Positions 36,031 to 45,093 of a stretch of DNA of 64,000 nt are shown here, piece after piece. The notes under the pieces were generated by a model. That model saw nothing but the letters and a program-made list of their open reading frames with translations, had not been told where the DNA came from and made no database searches. Within the stretch, counting starts at the first letter, position 1. Each line of letters starts with the position of its first letter. Source of the stretch: an uncultured Eudoraea sp. (GTDB lineage Bacteria; Bacteroidota; Bacteroidia; Flavobacteriales; Flavobacteriaceae); the NCBI RefSeq assembly GCF_947258525.1, contig NZ_CAMYIP010000200.1, positions 40,926 through 104,925 on the forward strand, written 5' to 3'. A program made the position numbers and the translations under genes.

Positions 36031-37008
36031 TTGAAAATTGTTGCTCAAATAACAGAACCTATTAACGAAGAAATGGAACTTTTTGAGAAAAAGTTCCGTG
36101 ACTCCATGTCCACTAAAGTGGCTCTTCTTAATAGGATTACCTACTATATTGTAAACCGGAAAGGAAAGCAAATGCGACCAATGTTTGTTTTTCTTACCGC
36201 AAAACTAGTCAACAATGGTGAAGTTAATGAAAGGACATATCGTGGAGCATCTGTCATAGAATTAATACACACGGCTTCTTTGGTGCATGACGATGTAGTA
36301 GATGATAGTTACAAGCGCAGAGGTTTCTTCTCCATTAATGCATTGTGGAAAAATAAAATCGCGGTCTTAGTTGGAGACTATTTACTTTCAAAAGGAATGT
36401 TACTCTCTGTAGAGTATGAAGATTTTGATCTGCTTAAAATTATTTCGGTGGCTATAAGAGAAATCAGCGAGGGAGAATTACTTCAGATTGATAAAGCCAG
36501 AAGATTGGATATTACTGAAGACATCTATTATGAAATAATCAGGCAAAAAACGGCAACCCTTATAGCCGCATGTTGCAGTCTGGGAGCGTGTTCAGTAAAA
36601 CCGGGTAGCGAAGATGTTGAAACCTTCCGAAAGTTTGGAGAGCTTTGCGGGATGGCATTTCAGATAAAAGATGACCTTTTTGATTATGGAGCGGAAAAAA
36701 TTGGTAAACCTACTGGTATAGATATCAAGGAGCAAAAAATGACCCTGCCTTTAATTTATGCACTTAACAACAGTACTCCCAAAGAGAAAAAATGGCTTAT
36801 TAATTCCGTAAAAAACTATAACAAGGACAAGTCGCGCGTAAAAGAAGTAATTGCATTGGTAAAAGCAAAGGGTGGACTTTTATATGCTGAAACTAAAATG
36901 AACGAATTTAAGGACAAGGCCTTGAAACTTTTAAATACCTACCCAGATTCTGAATATAAAGATGCGCTTCGCCTTATGGTAAATTATGTAGTGGAAAGAA
37001 AAATATAA
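36031..37008 (+). CDS. Polyprenyl (octaprenyl-type) diphosphate synthase
   Basis: A 325-residue all-helical isoprenoid chain elongase supplying the side chain of the respiratory quinone or a carrier lipid. The first aspartate-rich motif is HDDVVDDS near residue 90 and the second is KDDLFDYG near residue 214. The start is TTG at 36031, giving MKIVAQITEPI as in relatives; the ATG at 36021 is out of frame. Chain length is not determined by sequence here. Stands alone. Confidence 0.9.
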   Translation: MKIVAQITEPINEEMELFEKKFRDSMSTKVALLNRITYYIVNRKGKQMRPMFVFLTAKLVNNGEVNERTYRGASVIELIHTASLVHDDVVDDSYKRRGFFSINALWKNKIAVLVGDYLLSKGMLLSVEYEDFDLLKIISVAIREISEGELLQIDKARRLDITEDIYYEIIRQKTATLIAACCSLGACSVKPGSEDVETFRKFGELCGMAFQIKDDLFDYGAEKIGKPTGIDIKEQKMTLPLIYALNNSTPKEKKWLINSVKNYNKDKSRVKEVIALVKAKGGLLYAETKMNEFKDKALKLLNTYPDSEYKDALRLMVNYVVERKI

Positions 37009-37070
37009 TTTCTAATCACCACATTTACAAATAGTTATAAATTATTTCTGTAAAACTTCGGATTTCGGGC

Positions 37071-37094
37071 AACGTTTTTGAATTCCAAAGCGTC
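37071..37094 (+). promoter_or_regulatory. ECF-type promoter for the sigma factor operon
   Basis: GGGCAACGTTTTT, with AAC at 37071-37073, then 17 bases, then CGTCTA with CGTC at 37091-37094. AAC-N16/17-CGTC is the classic ECF sigma promoter and unlike the TAnnTTTG boxes elsewhere in the window, suggesting autoregulation. Confidence 0.7.
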
Positions 37095-37114
37095 TATATC
37101 AATAGAAGACTAAA

Positions 37115-37687
37115 ATGAAACGCTTGAAAATTATTTCTTTTTATAATAATGAGAAAGTGCTGATTAGGAAGGCAATTTCAGGTCATCCAAATGCACAAAG
37201 GGCTATTTATGAGAAGTTTTCACCTAAGATGCTAGGCGTTTGCAGGCAGTACATTAGGGATCTTCAATATGCTGAAGATGTAATGATTAATGGATTTGTG
37301 AAAGTATTTAATAATCTAAGTTCATTTAAACACGAAGGAAGCTTTGAAGGGTGGATTAGACAAATTATGGTTAGAGAAGCGATCTCATATCTCCGAAAAA
37401 AACAATTTGTAGTTTTTGATGATGAGGTTTACGAGTACAATACTCCAAAACAGATTACTATCTCTTCTGCGATGGATATTGAATATATTCAGCAGTTAGT
37501 AGATGATTTGCCTGAAGGGTATAAAATGGTCTTCGTGCTTTATGCGCTAGAAGGATATAAACATTCAGAAATAGCAGAAATGTTGGATATTACAGAAGGG
37601 ACATCAAAATCCCAACTCTTTAAGGCCAGGAGATTATTGCAGGAAAAGTTAAAAGAACAAAGGATACTCGGTTATGGAACCCACTAA
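37115..37687 (+). CDS. ECF-type RNA polymerase sigma factor
   Basis: A 190-residue sigma-70 family protein with region 2 (RAIYEKFSPKMLGVCRQYIRD, AEDVMINGFVKVFNNL, FEGWIRQIMVREAISYLRKK) and region 4 (LPEGYKMVFVLYALEGYKHSEIAEMLDITEGTSKSQLFKARRLL). It directs RNA polymerase to a small regulon, probably for envelope functions. It is preceded by an ECF-type promoter and overlaps by 14 bases the gene for a likely membrane anti-sigma factor. Confidence 0.92.
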   Translation: MKRLKIISFYNNEKVLIRKAISGHPNAQRAIYEKFSPKMLGVCRQYIRDLQYAEDVMINGFVKVFNNLSSFKHEGSFEGWIRQIMVREAISYLRKKQFVVFDDEVYEYNTPKQITISSAMDIEYIQQLVDDLPEGYKMVFVLYALEGYKHSEIAEMLDITEGTSKSQLFKARRLLQEKLKEQRILGYGTH

Positions 37688-38414
37688 ATTAGAAGATCAT
37701 ATTAAGAAAACCTTGAAGGAACGTGAAATTAAACCTTCAAAAGGCGCCTGGTATAAAGTTAAAGGACAAATCAGTCAGGATTTCATGCCTAAGAGAAAAG
37801 GATACTACAGATATGGGATTGCAGCTGGTTTTACAGGAATATTGATACTATCTGTGCTTTACTTCACAACTAATGACGTGGATTTAGATCAAGAAATACA
37901 AGCCGTTACTCAACCTTCAACACCTTTTGTTGACATAGAAAAAGAAGAACTCTTAAAAGCTCCTCTTGCAGAGGAAAAAAGCTTAGTGAGCGGGGTTGAT
38001 TTCTCTGAAGTGGCTGAAGAAAAGTCAATAAGAGGGGCTAAAAAAGAATCTAAATGGGGAATGGAGACATCTGAAGATGATCAATTGGCAACTACTAGTG
38101 GAAATAAAAACAAAGTACCGGAAGATCCAAATGAGCTATTTGATACAAAATTGGCTGAGGTACTTGCATCCGTTACTACACATGAAGAAAACAACGACGA
38201 GCTGACAGACTTAGAAGTAGATTCCCTGCTTAGGCAGGCGCAAAAAGAAATTTTGGCAGAAAAACTTATATATTCTGATAAATCAGTTAATCCGGACGAG
38301 CTTCTTTCGCAGGTGGAAGAGGAATTAGATCAGTCCTTCCGTGATAAGATTCTCGAGAAGCTTAAGTCTGGTTACAGCAAAGTGAGAACTGCAGTTGCAG
38401 ATCGTAATAATTAA
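37674..38414 (+). CDS. Putative membrane-anchored anti-sigma factor
   Basis: A 246-residue protein with an N-terminal cytoplasmic part (LEDHIKKTLKEREIKPSKGAW), one membrane helix at about residues 45-65 (GIAAGFTGILILSVLYF) and a highly acidic, probably periplasmic C-terminal region with many Glu/Asp. The layout and the overlap with the sigma gene suggest it holds the sigma factor at the membrane. No zinc-type anti-sigma motif is visible, so the role is inferred from context. Confidence 0.68.
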   Translation: MEPTKLEDHIKKTLKEREIKPSKGAWYKVKGQISQDFMPKRKGYYRYGIAAGFTGILILSVLYFTTNDVDLDQEIQAVTQPSTPFVDIEKEELLKAPLAEEKSLVSGVDFSEVAEEKSIRGAKKESKWGMETSEDDQLATTSGNKNKVPEDPNELFDTKLAEVLASVTTHEENNDELTDLEVDSLLRQAQKEILAEKLIYSDKSVNPDELLSQVEEELDQSFRDKILEKLKSGYSKVRTAVADRNN

Positions 38415-38503
38415 TCTCTTAAACCAGTTTTTATAAAATCTCTTCTATTGATTTTGAGGAATCTGTAAGGAGTTTATTCATCAATCATCAAAAATAAATC
38501 AAA

Positions 38504-39586
38504 ATGAAAACAATCAGTACCTATTTCGCATTCGTTTTAATCTGTATTATAACAAATTCTGTGGTGGCACAGGACGATTACAAAGACAGGATACAAGATC
38601 TAATAGAACAGAAAGAAAATATTACACAAGAGGAAAAAGAAGCTTTAAAAGATGAAGTAGAAGCTATTGACAAACGATTAGAGAGGGGAAATATTAATAA
38701 TGAAGAAGCCGCTGAGCTTAAGGAAGATGCAGCCAGAAGACGTGCATTAAATATTGAAAACAGACTGGCTATTATTGATAATAAAATAGCCTTGCTTGAA
38801 AGAAATAAGGAAGATGTTTTAGGAGAGGAAGACAGTTCTATTAACAGGGAAGAGGAGGCTGGAGTATCAATAAATATTGATGATGACATTTCAATAAAAA
38901 TAGATGATGAAGAGTGGGATATTTATTTTAACAAATCAAAATATGATCGTAGGACCTATTCGGACCTGGTTTTTACCTTTGGATTAAATAATGCTATTAT
39001 AAAAGGTCAGTCTCTAAATGATACGCCTTATAAAGTATGGGGAAGCAGATTTTTTGAAATTGGCTGGACATGGAGAACAAGAGTGTTTAATAAGACTAAT
39101 TTCATGAGATTTCATTATGGATTTTCCTTTCAATTCAATGGACTTAAATCACAGGATAACCTCTACTATGTGATAGATGACGAAGGAAAAACGGTACAAA
39201 CTCCATTTGCATTCCCATTAAGAAAGTCTAAGTTAAGAATGGATAATCTGGTATTTCCAGTTCATTTTGAATTTGGACCTTTTAAAACTACCAGATCTGA
39301 GCATAGGATAAGGTATTCATTAAAAAATCAATTTAGAATTGGGCTGGGAGCTTATGGAGGATTTAATATGGGAACCAGGCAAAAGCTAAAATACAATCAG
39401 GATGGATCAAATAGGAAGACGACTATAAAAGGTGGTTTAAACAGTAGTCCTTTTATATATGGCCTTAGTGGTTATATGGGTGTGAATTGCTTCTCAGTCT
39501 ATGTTAAGTACGATCTTAATCCTATTTTTAAGAGCCCTTCTGACGAACAGCGCAATATATCTTTTGGCCTTCGCTTTGCTATCTGA
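38504..39586 (+). CDS. Outer-membrane beta-barrel protein with N-terminal coiled coil
   Basis: A 360-residue protein with signal peptide MKTISTYFAFVLICIITNSVVAQ, then an acidic/basic heptad-rich coiled coil (about residues 30-110), then a strand-rich PorT-like barrel ending in FGLRFAI. It follows the sigma/anti-sigma pair by 89 bases and is probably co-regulated as a target or sensor partner. Function unknown. Confidence 0.75.
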   Translation: MKTISTYFAFVLICIITNSVVAQDDYKDRIQDLIEQKENITQEEKEALKDEVEAIDKRLERGNINNEEAAELKEDAARRRALNIENRLAIIDNKIALLERNKEDVLGEEDSSINREEEAGVSINIDDDISIKIDDEEWDIYFNKSKYDRRTYSDLVFTFGLNNAIIKGQSLNDTPYKVWGSRFFEIGWTWRTRVFNKTNFMRFHYGFSFQFNGLKSQDNLYYVIDDEGKTVQTPFAFPLRKSKLRMDNLVFPVHFEFGPFKTTRSEHRIRYSLKNQFRIGLGAYGGFNMGTRQKLKYNQDGSNRKTTIKGGLNSSPFIYGLSGYMGVNCFSVYVKYDLNPIFKSPSDEQRNISFGLRFAI

Positions 39587-39676
39587 AGTATTTAAAACCT
39601 GAGATTCTGTTCTTTCTGGGTTTTGCCCTGGTTGAAGTTTATTTTTGAAAGCTGTTATTTGAGAATACTATACAAA

Positions 39677-39919
39677 TTACATATCAAAGGCAGCTTTCAT
39701 TTCTTTTGTAAATTCATCTTTATAATACCCCTTTTTACAATAATCACAATGTATTATCTGAGTTGTTGATACACGAAATATCGGAATCCAGAATAAATGA
39801 AAAAAATTAGGGGTACTTTCACCGAAAAGCGAATTGTTTTTATTGCAATTAGGACACTTTATCTGTTTTAAGTCTATGTTTCTTGTCTTTCCAGGCCTGA
39901 TTCCAAAAAATAATATCAT
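39677..39919 (-). CDS. Small zinc-ribbon protein
   Basis: An 80-residue protein with two CxxC knuckles, IKCPNCNK near residue 21 and IHCDYCKK near residue 56, separated by a hydrophobic stretch (FFHLFWIPIFRVS). It is likely a zinc-binding, possibly membrane-associated protein. No partner gene is apparent; function unknown. Confidence 0.75.
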   Translation of the reverse strand: MILFFGIRPGKTRNIDLKQIKCPNCNKNNSLFGESTPNFFHLFWIPIFRVSTTQIIHCDYCKKGYYKDEFTKEMKAAFDM

Positions 39920-40037
39920 GATAAATTTTATTATTTTGCTAAGGTAAATTAATCTTTTTCAAACAGTTTGTATTCTAAAAATAGCGTATTTTAAAGCATT
40001 CAATTTTCTTATTTTTACAAGGTAAATAATTAACGTA

Positions 40038-42017
40038 TTGATTTCAAAATTCACTATAGATCAGGTTTATGAAACAGCACGCCTCGAAGAGGTGATTGGG
40101 GATTTTGTGCAATTAAAAAAATCCGGCTCTAATTTCAAGGGTTTGAGTCCTTTTACTGATGAACGAACCCCAAGTTTTATGGTATCGCCCGTTAAACAGA
40201 TCTGGAAGGATTTTAGCAGTGGGAAGGGTGGCAATGTAGTTGCTTTCCTGATGGAGCATGAACATTTTACATATCCCGAAGCTATTAAATATTTGGCAAG
40301 GAAATACAATATTGAAATTGAAGAAACAGAACGTACAGATGAGCAAAAGGCTCAGGCAGATGAACGTGAGAGCATGTATCTGGTTTCTGAATATGCAAAA
40401 AAGTATTTTGAGAACACGCTTTGGGAGAAGGAAATGGGAAAGGCTATTGGCCTGAGTTATTTTAGGGAAAGAGGTTTTACGGATGATATCATTAAAAGGT
40501 TTGGACTGGGATATAGCCTGGATCAATGGGATGCTTTTACTAATTCAGCTCTTGAAAAAGGTTATAAACTAGAATTTTTGCAGAAGACCGGGCTTACAAT
40601 TGTTAAGGAAGATACCAATAATCCCGGAGTTTCCAGAAAATTTGATAGGTTTAAAGGCAGGGTAATGTTTCCTATTCATTCAATGAGTGGCCGTGTTTTG
40701 GGTTTTGGGGGCCGAATACTTTCCAGTGAAAAGAAAGCTGCGAAATACTTAAATTCTCCTGAAAGTGATATATATCATAAAAGCAAAGTACTATATGGTA
40801 TCTATCATGCAAAACAAGCTATTGCCAAAGAAGATAATTGTTATTTGGTGGAAGGCTATACAGATGTTATCCAACTCTATCAAAGAGGAATACAAAATGT
40901 GGTTTCTTCCAGTGGTACCGCTCTTACGCCGGAGCAAATCCGATTAATAAATAGGCTAACTAAAAATATTACAGTTTTATTCGATGGTGATGCAGCAGGT
41001 TTGAGGGCATCCTTAAGGGGTATTGACCTTATTCTTGAACAGGGAATGAACGTAAAAGTTTGCACCTTTCCGGAAGGAGAAGACCCTGATAGTTTTGCCA
41101 AGAATAATGAATTGGAGGAAATCACACTTTACCTGAAAGAGAATGCCAAGGATTTTATACAATTTAAAACATCATTACTTGCCAAGGATGCGGCAAATGA
41201 CCCAATAAAAAAGGCTGATACTATACGCGAAATAGTAAACAGCATCTCTAAAATTCCGGATAGGATAAAACGCGAGATTTATATTCAGGAGTGCTCACAA
41301 ATAATGAATATCTCAGAAGATGTTTTGTTTAATACACTAGCACAAATAGGAAGAAAAGAGCGGACAGATGCGGCAACTATTGCCAGACAGGAACAAAAGG
41401 CATTTTCGGTTGTTAAGCATAGTCAAAAAGCCGAAAAATTAGACGTACAATATGAGCTGGAAAAGAAGATAATAGAAATGCTTTTGTTATACGGGAATGA
41501 GCTTCAGGAATTTGAAGACCTGATTTTAAAAGAAAATGAGGAAGGTGATCTTGTTCTGGAACCAGAAAATATGGAAGCAAAGGTATATGAAAAGGTATAT
41601 TTGGACCTTCAGGAAGATGAAATAGAACTTACACATGACAAGTTCAGAAACATTTATTACAAATTAATAGAAGGTCTGAATGAGAAAGAGGACTTTTCCA
41701 TAACTACTTTTATGACTGAACTAGATCAGGAAATGGTAGGACAAATTTCTTCTATGCTCATGGAAGAAGAAAAGTATGAGTTGCACCACTGGGAGAGAAA
41801 GGATATTTATCCAAAAGATAAAGAAAAAAGTATTTCCCAACTGGTAAGTGAAACAATTTTAACTCTAAGATGCTTTCTAATTAAAAAACGGATCACATCC
41901 CTACAGGAAAATACCGAAGATATTAGCGGTGATCATCAGGAAACATTAGAGGAGATAATGAATTATCTTCAATTGAATAAACTCTTAAATAAGAAGTTAA
42001 ATAGGGTGCTTTCCTGA
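40038..42017 (+). CDS. dnaG: DNA primase
   Basis: Makes RNA primers for the replisome. The 659-residue protein has the N-terminal primase domain, TOPRIM catalytic core (VEGYTDVIQLYQRGI near residue 273, LFDGDAAG near residue 313) and a C-terminal helicase-interaction region. The start is TTG at 40038, giving MISKFTIDQVYETARLEEVIGDF. In the zinc-binding domain all four expected ligands are gone: the CPFH position reads SPFT and the CFGC position reads DFSS. Otherwise the fold-forming residues are retained. Confidence 0.95.
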   Translation: MISKFTIDQVYETARLEEVIGDFVQLKKSGSNFKGLSPFTDERTPSFMVSPVKQIWKDFSSGKGGNVVAFLMEHEHFTYPEAIKYLARKYNIEIEETERTDEQKAQADERESMYLVSEYAKKYFENTLWEKEMGKAIGLSYFRERGFTDDIIKRFGLGYSLDQWDAFTNSALEKGYKLEFLQKTGLTIVKEDTNNPGVSRKFDRFKGRVMFPIHSMSGRVLGFGGRILSSEKKAAKYLNSPESDIYHKSKVLYGIYHAKQAIAKEDNCYLVEGYTDVIQLYQRGIQNVVSSSGTALTPEQIRLINRLTKNITVLFDGDAAGLRASLRGIDLILEQGMNVKVCTFPEGEDPDSFAKNNELEEITLYLKENAKDFIQFKTSLLAKDAANDPIKKADTIREIVNSISKIPDRIKREIYIQECSQIMNISEDVLFNTLAQIGRKERTDAATIARQEQKAFSVVKHSQKAEKLDVQYELEKKIIEMLLLYGNELQEFEDLILKENEEGDLVLEPENMEAKVYEKVYLDLQEDEIELTHDKFRNIYYKLIEGLNEKEDFSITTFMTELDQEMVGQISSMLMEEEKYELHHWERKDIYPKDKEKSISQLVSETILTLRCFLIKKRITSLQENTEDISGDHQETLEEIMNYLQLNKLLNKKLNRVLS

Positions 42018-42062
42018 AACTCGGGAAAAACGGGCTGTATTTTAATTGTACTTAAGGAGCAC

Positions 42063-42090
42063 AAAAAACCCCGACAAATTAGTCAGGGTT
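42063..42090 (-). terminator. Terminator of the response-regulator gene
   Basis: AACCCCGAC (42067-42075) pairs with GTCAGGGTT (42082-42090), eight pairs and one mismatch. On the minus strand the hairpin is followed by TTTTTT, so it mainly serves the leftward gene. Confidence 0.65.
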
Positions 42091-42112
42091 CTTAATGTTT
42101 CTCTTATTGAGC

Positions 42113-42742
42113 TTAATACAATTCTAGTGCCTTGGCTTGTTGAAGTAAATCCACAAGATTATCAACATTTAACTTTTTCATTAAACGGGCTTTATACGTA
42201 CTAACTGTTTTTTCATTCAGATTCAATCCCAAAGCCACTTCTTTATTTCGCTTTCCACTCGCCAGCAGCTTTAAAACCTCAACTTCTCTGGTAGACAATT
42301 TTCTGAAAAATCTACGCGGCTTTTGAGTACCTTCATCGAAGGCCAGTCGCTGAGCTAATTCATTAGTAATAAACATATTGCCTTCACTTACTTTTTTGAC
42401 GGCAGTAATTATGTAGTCCAAATCTGCAGTTTTTGAAAGATAGCCAAACGCTCCTGCCCTTATTGTACTAAGTGCATATACGTCCTCAGATTGACCACTA
42501 TATATTAATACCTTTATGTCCGGGTATTCTTGTTTAAGTTTTCTCAAAGTGGCTATCCCGTTGATTTCCGGAATGTCCATTTCTAAAATAACAACGTCCG
42601 GATTCAAGGATTCTAATTTTGTAAAAAGTTCAGTAGTAGTGGCAACATCACCAATAATCTCAAAACCAGAAGCAGAATTTAGCACATTCTGAATTCCCAT
42701 TCTGACTATAGGATGACTGTCTGCAATTAAAACTTTTATCAT
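42113..42742 (-). CDS. NarL/LuxR-type response regulator with atypical receiver
   Basis: A 209-residue protein when started at the ATG at 42742 (MIKVLIADSHPIVRMG); an upstream in-frame start adds 19 poorly fitting residues. The receiver spans residues 1-120 and the LuxR-type helix-turn-helix is at the end (LSTREVEVLKLLASGKRNKEVALGLNLNEKTVSTYKARL). The phosphoacceptor Asp is replaced by Glu54 (VVILEMDIPEING) and one acidic-pocket residue by Ser9, so ordinary phosphorylation is doubtful; the conserved Lys is kept (YLSK). No histidine kinase is nearby. Confidence 0.9.
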   Translation of the reverse strand: MIKVLIADSHPIVRMGIQNVLNSASGFEIIGDVATTTELFTKLESLNPDVVILEMDIPEINGIATLRKLKQEYPDIKVLIYSGQSEDVYALSTIRAGAFGYLSKTADLDYIITAVKKVSEGNMFITNELAQRLAFDEGTQKPRRFFRKLSTREVEVLKLLASGKRNKEVALGLNLNEKTVSTYKARLMKKLNVDNLVDLLQQAKALELY

Positions 42743-42908
42743 TTTGATTGGTTTTCTAGATTTTAACACTAATGCACGTCTAAAAATACTGACATGCAAT
42801 GTAAGGTTAAATAATCTAATTTCTTAAACAAAAGTGTACTTTTTTTCCCAATAATTAAGAAAAATGGAACTATTATTCGTCTTAATTAACTGATTCTTAG
42901 TCAAGATG

Positions 42909-43697
42909 TTATTTTAGGTTGTCGGGAATTTCGCAAACTGGTATAGGGAGCATCTTATGCCGGTTCATGGTGTTATACCTTTTAAAGATGAGAAAGACCT
43001 CTTTTTCTCTCCCACTGAATTCATCTGCTTCCTTTCCCAGGTTGTCCATTTCCATAGCCCACTCTAATTCAGGATAAGAAGCCCCTATTTGATCCTCATC
43101 TGTTCGTGAGTCTCCCCACAAACCATCAGTTGGGGGAGCAATAATAATTTCTTCGTTAATCCCCATATACTCGGCAAGTTCATAGACCTCAGTCTTAAGA
43201 AGGTCGGCAATGGGACTTAGATCAACCCCACCATCACCATACTTGGTGTAGAAACCAATTCCAAAATCCTCTACCTTATTACCTGTTCCAGCAACCAGGT
43301 AATTCTTTAAAGCGGCAAAATAGTAGAGTGTTGTCATTCGAAGTCTCGCACGGGTATTGGCTAAGGACATAAATCTGTCTTCTTCATTATCAACTGCCGG
43401 CAATGATGCAAGCAGATTATCAAATACCGGAGTCAGATTCACAGGTTGTCTGGATACATTATCAAAATTCTCCTGTAACCAGGTAATATGATTAGATGCC
43501 CGAGTCACCTGATTTGTCCCTTGATGAATTGGCATTTCAATGCATAATAAGTTTAAACCGGTTTTTGCGCATAAGGTTGAAGTAACCGCAGAGTCTATTC
43601 CGCCGGACACACCTATAACAAAACCTTTAATTTTTGCCTCTGTGGCATATGTCTTTAACCAGGTTACAATATGATCTATTACCTTTTCTGTTTGCAT
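42909..43697 (-). CDS. nadE: NH3-dependent NAD+ synthetase
   Basis: Makes NAD+ from deamido-NAD+, ATP and ammonia. A 262-residue single-domain form without the glutaminase domain. The PP-loop GVSGGIDSAVT is near residue 29, with GTGNKVEDFGIGFYTKYGDGGVDLSPIADLLKTEV near residue 136. Divergent from gldB. Confidence 0.94.
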   Translation of the reverse strand: MQTEKVIDHIVTWLKTYATEAKIKGFVIGVSGGIDSAVTSTLCAKTGLNLLCIEMPIHQGTNQVTRASNHITWLQENFDNVSRQPVNLTPVFDNLLASLPAVDNEEDRFMSLANTRARLRMTTLYYFAALKNYLVAGTGNKVEDFGIGFYTKYGDGGVDLSPIADLLKTEVYELAEYMGINEEIIIAPPTDGLWGDSRTDEDQIGASYPELEWAMEMDNLGKEADEFSGREKEVFLIFKRYNTMNRHKMLPIPVCEIPDNLK

Positions 43698-43722
43698 AGG
43701 GTACTTTATTATGTGGAAATAT

Positions 43723-43730
43723 TAACTTTG
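43723..43730 (+). promoter_or_regulatory. Promoter -7 element for gldB-gldC
   Basis: TAACTTTG matches TAnnTTTG, about 59 bases before the gldB ATG. Confidence 0.55.
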
Positions 43731-43788
43731 CTTCGATAAAAATAAAGCCTATAGGCTTAATAATAAAACTGTGGCATCAATACTTTAT

Positions 43789-44751
43789 ATGAAAACAAGA
43801 TTTTTTCCTCTCTTATTAATTTTTTTCAGTTTCTTTTCATGTAAAAATGAGACAGGAGTATCTGAAGATGTTTCAAAGATCCGAATAAATCTTGCTGTTT
43901 TGCGATTTGATAAACAATTTGCTGAAGCAAAACCCGAAGACATACCCGCTCTAAAAAATGAATTCCCTTATCTTTTTCCTAAGCAGTATTCTGATAGTAT
44001 CTGGATTGCCAAACTAAATGATACTTTGCAGAAGGAACTATATAGTGAGGTGAATGCAGAATTTTCGGATTTTGTTAAAGAAACTGCAGACCTGGAACTT
44101 TTCTTTAAACATGTTCTTTACTATTTTCCTAATTTCAAGGTACCCAAGGTAATTACGGTTATTTCCAATGTAGATTATACTAATCGCGTAATTTTAGCGG
44201 ATACGCTTTTACTAATAGGTTTGGATAATTATCTTGGCAAAGATCATAGGTTTTACGGAGGAATAGAACAATACATAGCGGCCGGACTTGATAAAGAATA
44301 CTTAGTTAGCGATGTTGCAAGTGCTTTTGGCAAAACCAGGTTGCGTCTCCCTTCTGATCGCACTTTTTTAGCACAGATGATATATTATGGGAAAGAGTTA
44401 TATCTGAAAGACAAGTTGATGCCTCTCGCCGGTGATGCTCAGAAAATAACTTATTCACCTGAGGAGTTGGAATGGGCCCAAGCCAATGAAGAACAGATTT
44501 GGCGCTATTTTATAGAACGGGAAATACTTTACAGTACAGATAATATGTTGGCTCCAAGGTTTTTGGATCCAGCTCCGTTTTCAAAATTCAGGCTAGAACT
44601 GGATAATGAATCTCCGGGTAGGCTGGGGCGCTATATGGGGTGGCAAATAACAAGGGCTTTTATGAATAACAATGATGTTAAACTCAGTCAACTACTTGGA
44701 TTATCTGCAGAGGAAATTTTTAAGAAATCAAACTACAAACCGAAAAAATAG
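43789..44751 (+). CDS. gldB: Gliding motility lipoprotein
   Basis: About 320 residues starting at the ATG at 43789; an in-frame GTG six codons upstream is less suitable. The lipoprotein signal is MKTRFFPLLLIFFSFFSC, with the lipidated cysteine next to KNET. The remaining sequence matches GldB, a predicted zinc-protease-like fold protein needed for gliding in Flavobacterium johnsoniae. gldC follows three bases later, the known gene order. Confidence 0.92.
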   Translation: MKTRFFPLLLIFFSFFSCKNETGVSEDVSKIRINLAVLRFDKQFAEAKPEDIPALKNEFPYLFPKQYSDSIWIAKLNDTLQKELYSEVNAEFSDFVKETADLELFFKHVLYYFPNFKVPKVITVISNVDYTNRVILADTLLLIGLDNYLGKDHRFYGGIEQYIAAGLDKEYLVSDVASAFGKTRLRLPSDRTFLAQMIYYGKELYLKDKLMPLAGDAQKITYSPEELEWAQANEEQIWRYFIEREILYSTDNMLAPRFLDPAPFSKFRLELDNESPGRLGRYMGWQITRAFMNNNDVKLSQLLGLSAEEIFKKSNYKPKK

Positions 44752-44754
44752 AAC

Positions 44755-45093
44755 ATGGGAAAATTACATACCTCACAAATAACACTTAAGGTTGGCCTGG
44801 ATGAAAATCGTGTTCCTGAAGAGCTTACCTGGTCCGCAGAAGATGGCGGGATAGTAAATGAAGAGGCTAAAGCTATGTTATTGTCGGTGTGGGATAGCAA
44901 GAACCAGGAGTCATTAAAAATAGACTTATGGACTAAGGATATGCCTGTTGATGAAATGAAAGTTTTCTTTCATCAAACCCTCATGGCTATGTCCGATACT
45001 TTTATGAAAGCCACCCAGGACGAAAAAATGACTTCAACTATGAAGGATTTCTGTGACTATTTTGCAGAGAAGCTAGAATTAAAAAAGGACTAA
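44755..45093 (+). CDS. gldC: Gliding motility protein
   Basis: A 112-residue cytoplasmic protein (SQITLKVGLDENRVPEELTWSAEDGG near the N-terminus) matching GldC, which improves but is not strictly needed for gliding in the model species. It follows gldB with a three-base gap. Its stop overlaps the end of the convergent phosphatase gene by four bases. Confidence 0.93.
   Translation: MGKLHTSQITLKVGLDENRVPEELTWSAEDGGIVNEEAKAMLLSVWDSKNQESLKIDLWTKDMPVDEMKVFFHQTLMAMSDTFMKATQDEKMTSTMKDFCDYFAEKLELKKD

Noticed and set aside
42743..42799. Upstream start for the response regulator
   Set aside because: The extra 19 residues precede the canonical receiver N-terminus MIKVLIADSHP and have no counterpart in the family.
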